From Breviolum minutum Mf 1.05b.01 (taxonomy: Eukaryota; Sar; Dinophyceae; Suessiales; Symbiodiniaceae): a stretch of 64,000 bases of DNA. The translations under genes and the position numbers were made by a program. The stretch is from the NCBI GenBank assembly GCA_000507305.1, contig DF239156.1:225703-289702 (forward strand). Direction: 5' to 3'. The stretch's first letter is position 1; every line of letters begins with the position of its first letter. This document shows, piece by piece, positions 52,770 to 59,964 of this stretch. The notes beneath the pieces were generated by a model, which saw only the letters and a program-made list of their open reading frames with translations, was not told where the DNA came from and made no database searches.

Positions 52770-54215
52770 TCAGAGTGCTACAAGTTCTGCCTCTACATCA
52801 AATACCTCTGCTGGTGCAGAGCCTGATAATGCTTCAGCTGGTGCTGATGCTGAAGATGCTTCAGCTGGTTGCTCTTCAGGAACAACTGCCTCAGCAGATG
52901 CTGAGCTTGAAGTTCCATACCGTCCATCAAAACAAGCTGCTGGATGTCTTCTCTCCTCACAGAAATTGTTCAGCAACTTCAAGTCGTTCTCAGGGACTTC
53001 CTGGCCCATGAATTCCCATGCTGTTTGTCTTCTCTTTGGGAAAAGATTTCTGGGAACTCTGTACTCAACGAGCATGCCATCTTCCAAGTACTGGGATATC
53101 TCGTCTGATGACAAGTATTCCTCGTACTTTTCTCCAGCAGTCATTTTTCCACGCCAGGCGCCAACTTTGATCTCAGGAGGTAATCCATGTCCACTTGTTC
53201 TGCTGTTAGCATTGAATCCAAGATAAGGAAACTGTTCAACAATATCAAAATAATCACAAGGAAGGTCATCATAAATCAAAATCACACCATTGGAAGTCAG
53301 GAACAAATCATAACCATCTTGAACCAACTTGTCTGTCTTCAAAATACAATACCTGGTGGTATCATATTGCCTTGGGGCCTTTGTTCCTTGTCCTTTTCGA
53401 ATATAACCATCAGAACCATCATTGTCATACAGTGAGCTCAAAGAATCACGATTGTATCTTCTCAAACCATTCTTTTGAATTGACTGTTCAAACCTTTGAT
53501 CTGTCACATGCAAAATCCAAACAAAACAATGAAGTTCCACCATGGTCAACTTGTGAGAATTCTCAATGGGTCTCACAATTCCAGTTGAATGTCCTTGATT
53601 GCATCCAAAAAAAAACTTCCATGGTAACCTGTCTCTGTTCAAAAACCAATCATCCTTCAGTTCAACTTCAACAAAATATCTCTGCTTGTTGTTGCCCTGT
53701 ATGAAAGCTGCAAAGTATCTTCCACATTGAAATTGTTGAGCTGGGTTCACATGTTTTCCGCAATAGTCAAAAACGTGACCCAATTCCACTGCGCCATTGG
53801 GGTACATGTACCTCTTCAAAGGGCTGTCGTGTCTAAGTAAGGCTGTGAGTTTCTTCCCAATGCGCATCTCACCAGAGTTGTGGTCGTCACAGAGACGATG
53901 ATTCAACTGACATCCTTCGTTATAATTACGTTCTTCTTCAAAAGTGGTGTGTCCAAGAAGGTGTCGAAGAAAATCTGCTTCCCATTGTTTGTAAACACCT
54001 AAACGATCAGAATGTTCACTTCCAACAATCAAAGAAATCACATTTTCCAAAGCATGCAAAGTGTCCTGGTGGGGCCTGTCATTGGTTCTCTGGTACACCT
54101 TAATGCCCCTCTGCTCTGTCCTTGCAACTGTCCTCTGATCTTGAAACCAGGAAGACTTCTTGTCCTCCTGTTCACGAACTGCACCGGCAAGAAAATCATA
54201 GTCAGAGGTAGCCAT
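52770..54215 (-). CDS. RNA 2'-phosphotransferase-like (Tpt1/KptA family) protein of element C
   Basis: I take ATG 54215 (MATSDYDFLAGAVREQ) as start; it directly abuts a hairpin. The 481-residue frame is intact. Tpt1/KptA landmarks: KKLTALLRHDSPL with Arg-His at 128-129 (family LxxLLRH), then GAVELGHVF as in the dGxV-xhxxLL helix; GCNQGHS at 204-210 (family RAxQGHS, but the Arg position is Gly); LHVTDQRFEQSIQKNGLRR at 235-253 (family HGT...I..GL, Gly to Val); NRDSLSSL (family R-x-HIHL, His lost); and LVQDGYDLFLTSNGVILIYD at 298-316, matching dG..fy.s.NGVIL. Known members remove the splice-junction 2'-phosphate from ligated RNA using NAD. The fold looks preserved, but two or three active-site positions are changed. 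After residue 400 the sequence is Ser/Ala/Glu-rich with SAPAE repeats. Confidence 0.68.
   Translation of the reverse strand: MATSDYDFLAGAVREQEDKKSSWFQDQRTVARTEQRGIKVYQRTNDRPHQDTLHALENVISLIVGSEHSDRLGVYKQWEADFLRHLLGHTTFEEERNYNEGCQLNHRLCDDHNSGEMRIGKKLTALLRHDSPLKRYMYPNGAVELGHVFDYCGKHVNPAQQFQCGRYFAAFIQGNNKQRYFVEVELKDDWFLNRDRLPWKFFFGCNQGHSTGIVRPIENSHKLTMVELHCFVWILHVTDQRFEQSIQKNGLRRYNRDSLSSLYDNDGSDGYIRKGQGTKAPRQYDTTRYCILKTDKLVQDGYDLFLTSNGVILIYDDLPCDYFDIVEQFPYLGFNANSRTSGHGLPPEIKVGAWRGKMTAGEKYEEYLSSDEISQYLEDGMLVEYRVPRNLFPKRRQTAWEFMGQEVPENDLKLLNNFCEERRHPAACFDGRYGTSSSASAEAVVPEEQPAEASSASAPAEALSGSAPAEVFDVEAELVAL
52806..52821 (-). repeat. Element C hairpin
   Basis: CTCTGC-TGGT-GCAGAG, six of six pairs; translated within GSAPAE. 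Neighbouring copies at 52833-52848 (five pairs) and 52890-52905 (CTCAGC-AGAT-GCTGAG, loop changed) make a local cluster. Confidence 0.85.
53100..53115 (-). repeat. Element C hairpin
   Basis: Sense strand CTTGTC-ATCA-GACGAG: five Watson-Crick pairs and one G-U, so pairing is complete only as RNA of the minus strand. Inside the KptA-like ORF (YLSSDEIS). Confidence 0.8.
53348..53363 (-). repeat. Element C hairpin, degenerate
   Basis: AATACC-TGGT-GGTATC, five of six pairs, inside the KptA-like domain (TTRYCIL). Confidence 0.5.
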
Positions 54216-54350
54216 CTTTCTTGGTAGAAAGTACACTACCAAAGACAAGGACTACAAACACCACGAACACTAAAACGAGTACAAGCTGATTGAGCCGCAG
54301 GCGCAAATTCATAAAAGAAATGAAAATTTCTTTCAACATGGCATTCATGC
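54202..54350 (-). CDS. Possible small membrane protein overlapping the KptA-like start
   Basis: A short open frame starting at ATG codons near 54340 or 54310 (MNLRLRLNQL) runs through a strongly hydrophobic segment LVLVLVFVVFVVLVFG, long enough to span a membrane, then STKKDGYL and a stop that overlaps the KptA-like ATG in another frame. It contains the hairpin at 54216. No homologue is known to me; the overlap could couple translation or be chance. Confidence 0.3.
54216..54231 (-). repeat. Element C hairpin immediately before the KptA-like ATG
   Basis: CTTTCT-TGGT-AGAAAG, six of six pairs. On the sense strand the stem ends AG and is followed directly by ATGGCT, so the hairpin touches the start codon. 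Confidence 0.9.
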
Positions 54351-54388
54351 AAAGTGAGGCAACATTCATCACACAAGACTGAAAAATG

Positions 54389-54957
54389 TCAACATGCAAA
54401 CAAATTCACTGCACACATCTGGCAATGAAAGCGTTCACCAAGGAAAAGCACATCAAGTGCAAAATTCGCACGATGGCAAACAGTTGGCAACCACGACCTA
54501 AGATTTGCCTTATGCTCAACTAAGGTCCTAAAAGGTGGATGTGCATGAACCTCCTTTAGTATACCTTGTCTTACTGCATCTATCAAGGCCTGCGGATTTG
54601 CTGACTTCTTAGTGATACAACCTGCCAAACACCATTGTGTACGAATGTGTGAAAGATCTGCAATTGATCCTGAGCATGCTTCCTTCCTCAACATTTGTAT
54701 CATGTGTATTGTTTGCTTGCAGTGGTCACTAAGTTGTTTGCATCAGTCCTCATATGAAGTTCACATGAATGACCTGCTATATCCTTTATCAAACCTCTCA
54801 ACATCTGACATGTGCCAAAGCATTTCATCAATGCATACAACTCAGAACCTGTAGTGGAAAGAGTAGTTCTTTTAATTTTAGTGGACTCAAAGAAGATCAA
54901 AGATCCTCTAGAGTTTCTTGATTTCTCTTTCCTTGGCTCTGACATGAATATCACCAT
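54389..54957 (-). pseudogene. RNase H domain of element C Pol, frameshifted
   Basis: Frame one (54957-54700): VIFMSEPRKEKSRNSRGSLI, TTLSTTGSELYALMKCFGT, CELHMRTDANNLVTTA. After a shift near 54710 frame two (to 54389) reads MIQMLRKEACSGSIADLSHI, TQWCLAGCITKKSANPQAL and HPPFRTLVEHKANLRSWLP. This is the standard end of dinoflagellate copia Pol, with the copia RNase H signatures S-x-E-L-x-A-L, the RTDANNL segment and the LAxCxTK end. Another one-base loss near 54960 separates it from the RT part. Confidence 0.8.
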
Positions 54958-56063
54958 GCACGTTGTGATGACTTGTCACTGTTGTTCCTAAACGCTGCAT
55001 CAGGCATTGCCATGAGTCTAGGGTGTCCTTCTAAAGGCCAAAACTTCAATTCCATAGGATCATTCACGATTTGCTGGCAAAGTTTGTTCAGGGCCTTACA
55101 ATCACCTACTGCGGGGCTTGCTGCTGCAGAAGCACAACGAGAAAACTGATAACATGCTTGAAACTGTGTTCTTGATTGCAGCCAGTTTATGCTTCCAAGT
55201 AATGAACGATATGCAGTATGCATGTCCTTGTCACACTTCTCATCATCCTTTTGTCCTTTCTGTATGACAATCTCAGTGAGTTCACTAACACAGAGTGATT
55301 GTTCAACAACTATGTGTGATTTCTTCTTTGTCTTCTCATCAAGTTGCCATTTCACACGTTGTCCTGTGAACATCAAATCATTCACATCTTCATGTCCTAT
55401 CTTGAAGCTTGCCTTCACCTTACTTTTGAACTTCTCCAGAAAATCTGGAGTACCAGTGACAAAAAGGTCATCAACATGCAGGCAACACATACCAATGGTC
55501 TTCCTTCCTTTAGAGTTACTACCATGCACAGGATCCATGAAATGTTCCAACAATTCTTCAACAACTTCAGGTGTGAGTTGTGGTGTGGATGCAAGATACG
55601 CACGTTCAGCAGGAAGAAAAACCGACACAAGAACTTCAGCTTCTTCTGCAAGTGATATCAGATTCTTTTCCTTCCTAATATCTGCATTCATCTCCAACAA
55701 CCACCAAACACCTTTCCTCTTCACAATAGAAGTCCTAAAGAAGTATGGTTTCGAAGTATAATATGGATCAGGTGTTCTAAGTGCTTTTGCTCTATAGCTA
55801 ACTTGGGCATGACCATTCTGATATGGTGTCCAACCTGCCTTATGTTCAACTGACTCTAAAAACTTCAACACTTCTTCATCAACAACAGGGGTCCATGCAC
55901 AATCTTCACTCTTCTTCTGTGTGTATCTTTGTTGCTGATATAATGACTTACCTTCTGCATGACACAGTGAAAACAAGCGTTCTTCAACAGCAAACGACTG
56001 ACGAACTTCGTTAGCTATGTCGAACGATTGGTCCCGCGTCATCTCGCCTGACGGCGAGTCCAC
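54951..56063 (-). pseudogene. Reverse transcriptase, C-terminal half, and start of RNase H (element C Pol)
   Basis: Long open frame containing CCLHVDDLFVTGTPDFLEKF, the catalytic xVDD box of reverse transcriptase, then FKIGHEDVNDLMFTGQRVKW, HTAYRSLLGSINWLQSRTQF, SRCASAAASPAVGDCKALNK and MAMPDAAFRNNSDKSSQRA (first RNase H Asp). About 200 residues between the fingers region and VDD form the insertion usual in dinoflagellate copia RTs. The frame starts at the hairpin-encoded DSPSGE. Confidence 0.85.
56043..56058 (-). repeat. Element C hairpin within pol
   Basis: CTCGCC-TGAC-GGCGAG, six of six pairs; translated within DSPSGE at the start of the RT insertion domain. Confidence 0.88.
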
Positions 56064-56109
56064 GTAGTACGAGACTTGCTTCGGGGTCTTGGTCCTGAGG
56101 ACACGTCAC

Positions 56110-56830
56110 CATTCTTGAAGGCTCCATCGTAGCAAACATAGGTACACCTATCGAATTCCTAACGAAATCAAAAACTTATCCAAACGATTCCACCATCTCC
56201 TAGGTGCATCTGCCAAACCATAAACCGAACGAGTACACAAACCAACAAGATAAGGTGGTAAGCCAAAGTCCGATGGAAGTTGAACGTGGATTATAAGCGG
56301 CGTTCTAAGTCGTAAGTTTCCCCCTGAAGAAAGGCGGTTTTGAGGCCAATATGCAAAATATCCGAAAAACTAGACGCGGCATGCTGCGAGGCAACGCGGA
56401 AACCATAGCGGGTAGCTGTGGGAGAATCCGTTTGAAGATCCCATTTCTGCGCATCCTGAAAACCTCTACAGACCCATCTAGCTTTAAACTTCTTGAATTG
56501 ACCATCTTTGTCAGCTTGAATTGTCAGAACCCAACGTCCAGTCACGAAGTTTTCAATCTTGTGCTTTCGTCTGTCACGAACTTCATAGCAGTAAAGTCCA
56601 GGAAACTGCGAAATTCTTCAAGCTTGGCTTGCTTGATTTGTTTTGCATATTTCTGTAGAACTTGAGGTGTAATCACCGATTCTGCCTTTGGCGTTTTCTT
56701 TCCATTCTTCGCAAGATACTGACAGAACTGTCGGAAACCAGTAACATCATAGGACTTGAATTCGGGAGCTGCAGAATTATGTCCAAGATTTACAAAATAG
56801 TCCCTTCGAATTGCACAAATTCCGAATCAT
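56110..56830 (-). pseudogene. Reverse transcriptase, N-terminal half (element C Pol), several frameshifts
   Basis: Joined across shifts near 56810, 56585 and 56300, the sequence reads NLGHNSAAPEFKSYDVTGF, VRDRRKHKIENFVTGRWVL, FKARWVCRGFQDAQKWDLQ, PTATRYGFRVASQHAASSF, DILHIGLKTAFLQGETYDL, then PPYLVGLCTRSVYGLADAPR and WWNRLDKFLISLGI. These are copia RT motifs in order. In DILHIxLKTAFLQG the catalytic Asp of motif A is Gly (codon at 56345-56347, GGC where GAC is expected), so the enzyme would be dead even without the frameshifts. Confidence 0.85.
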
Positions 56831-57350
56831 AAGGTTGAGTGTCATCGGATCCATTCGAATTGAGGTGTTGGACATCATCTTCCGTAATGATTGGCTCTTC
56901 CGTCTCAACATCTTGATAAGGAATAGTATCCTGGCTGGATTGCGGTGTATCATATTCTGCTTCATCTTCCGGCTGTGCCGGTGTGAACGAATGTGGTGTC
57001 GTCGTTGGCAAAGGAATCGTCGGATCATTCGAACTGGAGGCGTTCGGATGTGGTTCATCATCTTCTTCATTCTTCGGCGGTTTCACCGTCGGCACTTCAA
57101 TTGGATTCTGATGTCCTGGCAATTGGACCTTCTGTTTCTTAATCTGAATTTTCGCTTTTGCCTTTGGTGGTTTCTCACCGGAATCATGTGACACTTCTCT
57201 CTGCTTCAATTCAACTCTTTCTGGTTCTGTGATGTGACGCTCTTCCGAACTTGATTCTTCATCAGCAACAAGTTGCATGACTTGCTCAATTGTTTCATCA
57301 GGATTAGAAAACATTGGTTGCTGTGGAATCGGAACTACAACGGATGGCAT
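56790..57350 (-). pseudogene. Pol linker region, acidic, element C
   Basis: Reads SVVVPIPQQPMFSNPDETIE, QVMQLVADEESSSEERHITE, KPPKAKAKIQIKKQKVQLPG and SNDPTIPLPTTTPHSFTPAQ, a low-complexity linker typical between integrase and RT of copia elements. It is out of frame with its neighbours on both sides. Confidence 0.75.
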
Positions 57351-58591
57351 CGACGGAGCATCGACGGAGGAGGATGTGGTGGAAACGGTGGTTGTCCACT
57401 TGGAAGAGGTTCCAAGTTTGGATCATCCATATCCCAATCACTATCATCATCCTGTTCCCCCGAGTCATTTGCACTTCCAGGTGGCATGTTCACAGCATCT
57501 TCCGGTGGAGGACCATAGTCGTCCGGATGAATTGGATCATTTCCGTCCGCTCCAACTGGTGGATGCGGTGCACCCATTTCAATGTTCACCGGAGGATCAA
57601 CAGTTGTCCTTCTGATGGCTCCACTGGTCTCAGTTGACAAAGCAATGACATTCCACTTATTCACTTGAAACTCTTTGTAGTGTGGATACAACTGTGACAT
57701 GAACATAAAGAAAATCCGATGATATGAACCTGGATTCCAAAGAAGAATAACAGAATCATCTGGAAGTGAAAACAGAGGATTTACACGACCATACGTTCCA
57801 CAGAAAATACTACAAGACTCAAAGTACATCTGTGGAAGTGTCATTCTACGAATGTTCTGCANAACAATCATGTCTCGAATCTCATCTTCACAATTGCAAA
57901 AATGTTGAAGATCAACACGTTCCCAACACAAATGCTTGCTCAAGATCTTGTGCCATCTCTTCTGGTCAAGACATAGTGAGAAGTAAGATCCTTCTGGACA
58001 TGTCACAATGAATTTCTTGTTCCTCTTGCCTTGCCAAGTGATCACATCAAGACAAAAACGAAAAATCATCTCGCGGGGCTGAGGAGATGGATTGTAGATA
58101 AAAATTTTCTCAGGATCCATCGTCATGATCTTCTTCCATGCCTCAGCTTGTCCGTATGCTGTGTTCAAATTCGATCCATGTTTATGATCAATTGGCTGTC
58201 CAACTTTTACTCCTTTCCGTGCCATCATCCAACTGTAGCCGGAGCTGCTGCCAAACAACTCCAAAACATCACACTTCTGATCATCGTAAAACCAAAATGC
58301 TTGTTCACCAAGACATCCTTCACACAACAAGTTGTGATCTTCTCTTTTCACTTCTCCTTCATCTTTAATTTCTTCCTTTGCTTCATCAAGATTTGGAATG
58401 GAAACATCGTGCCATTCATCATGATCTCTTCTCACCTTTGATTGGTTCACTCGTATCACTGCCTTGTTTGTATGCAGATGAACCATTGCTCCTTCCTGAC
58501 TCAGGACCTTTCCTCTTATCCATCTTCCTTTGTCCTGAAACTTATTGGAATCTTGATGCCAGTAAAACACTTCATCACCTTGTTTGTAAGG
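57335..58591 (-). pseudogene. Integrase C-terminal region and linker, element C Pol
   Basis: In frame with the upstream integrase except for the TGA at 58592-58594. Begins GDEVFYWHQDSNKFQDKGRW and IRGKVLSQEGAMVHLHTNKA, the copia integrase C-terminal DNA-binding region, followed by a long segment (VLELFGSSSGYSWMMARKGV, MTMDPEKIFIYNPSPQPREM, PEGSYFSLCLDQKRWHKILS) typical of dinoflagellate copia elements. A perfect 11-base tandem duplication at 57348-57369 (CATCGACGGAG twice) shifts the frame at its end. One unresolved base lies at 57862. Confidence 0.75.
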
Positions 58592-58704
58592 TCACTCAGA
58601 TGGCATTGTCCTTCTTGCCATGTCATGTCTCAGATCAGCTGCTTGTCTTGCTTCCTGATGTGCTCTCAAGGCAAGACGTTGTAGCGCTAATGTGGAAATG
58701 TCTT

Positions 58705-58722
58705 CTTCAGGTGGTTCTGAAG
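58705..58722 (-). repeat. Element C hairpin variant with 6-nt loop
   Basis: CTTCAG-GTGGTT-CTGAAG, six pairs, loop two bases longer than standard; translated within TSEPPEE. Confidence 0.55.
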
Positions 58723-59778
58723 TCAGCCGTTCTGGATTTGCTGTTTCAACATCAAACAAGTCAGGCGGTCTCCTTCCAGTCGCAATCTCAAGAGGTGAAT
58801 ATCCACTAATAGTCAACTGTGCGTCCCTAGCCCAAACTGTCATCTTCACGGCTTGTCGAATGGTAACACCATTGAATCTTTCATCACCTTCTAATGACGT
58901 GGTCATCAGAGTCCATTGTTTCTTGAACAGTCTCACTGCTGTTTCAGCTCTGTTTGGCCATGGTGTTCTTGGTCCACATGGTAGACCCTCTATTCCATGA
59001 AACTTGTACTATTCATTGAACTCATCAAAAAAGAAAGCTTCATCTCCACCAATGGCCTTTGGAATGCAATAGTTCTGTTCATTCCATGCTCGAAGATGTG
59101 TCAGTGTTTCCTTCTTATCGAGTGAATTCTGCGCCGTAGCCCAGAGTAGATTTGTTGCACCGTCAAGAACAAGAAGAACTACATACTTCTTCTTTTTCAA
59201 CTCGATTTCACAATGATCAACAAAAACAACATCCCCGAAAACTGAGGCTCGAATGCCAGAGATCTTGGCTCGCGGCGGTGGTGCTACAGACATACTACAT
59301 ACTCTACATTTGTCGAAAACGTCCTCGTACTTCTCATAGATACGTTCAGGAAGATTCAACATAGATGTATATCGACGAAATTGAGTTGGTGACATGTGAT
59401 AGTGTTTCACGTGCAACTTGTAAAGTTCCACTTTGTCATCCAATCTCTTGATCATCTTTCGGTACGCAGGTGTCAAAGCTTGAGCTTCACTTCCAGGTAA
59501 TGGAACAGAAATCCGCCTAGGCTCAAGAGATTCATTACCTGGTTTGTTCTTAGCTTTCTCCCATCGTTCATCATCAGACGAAGGTGCATATAATCTACAT
59601 CACCACCCTTTGGGCGACGTCTTCGAACATCGTCTGACTTGTCAAGTTCCATGTCAAGTTCTTTCTCTAATTCACCTATGAACTCTTTTCCAACTTCGTC
59701 ATACTTTACAGAAGGTGAGGCTGTCTTACGACCAAGTCTTCTTTTCAGACCACTCGAACTCGATCCGGACTTGCCCTC

Positions 59779-59794
59779 CTCAGCTGGTGCTGAG
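59779..59794 (-). repeat. Element C hairpin within pol
   Basis: CTCAGC-TGGT-GCTGAG, six of six pairs; translated within GSAPAE upstream of the integrase zinc motif. Confidence 0.85.
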
Positions 59795-59964
59795 CCTGGC
59801 TTAGATTGCCCTGATTTCACTGGAAGACTTGACGTGAGACAACTCTTCTGCAGGAAGTGCGGCTCCTGCCGGATCTTGAAAACAGTTCTTCCACGCCAGT
59901 GTTTGTCAAAACGTTTCTCTGGATCAGAGACTGCTGTCCAGTCGTCCTTTTCCACTTTCTTGGT

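Larger units (their letters stand above)
58592..59964 (-). pseudogene. Integrase of element C, with stops and a frameshift
   Basis: In frame after the TGA at 59965-59967. A charged N-terminal segment (FDKHWRGRTVFKIRQEPHFL) leads, after a shift near 59590, to VPLPGSEAQALTPAYRKM, then the zinc-binding HVKHYHMSPTQFRR...CRVC, and the catalytic core: FGDVVFVDHCEIEL (Asp 1), KAIGGDEAFFFDEF (Asp 2), TAG stop at 59009-59011, then GPRTPWPNRAETAVRLFKK (Glu), and SGYSPLEIATGRRPPDL. All three DDE residues appear present. Ends at TGA 58592-58594. Confidence 0.82.
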
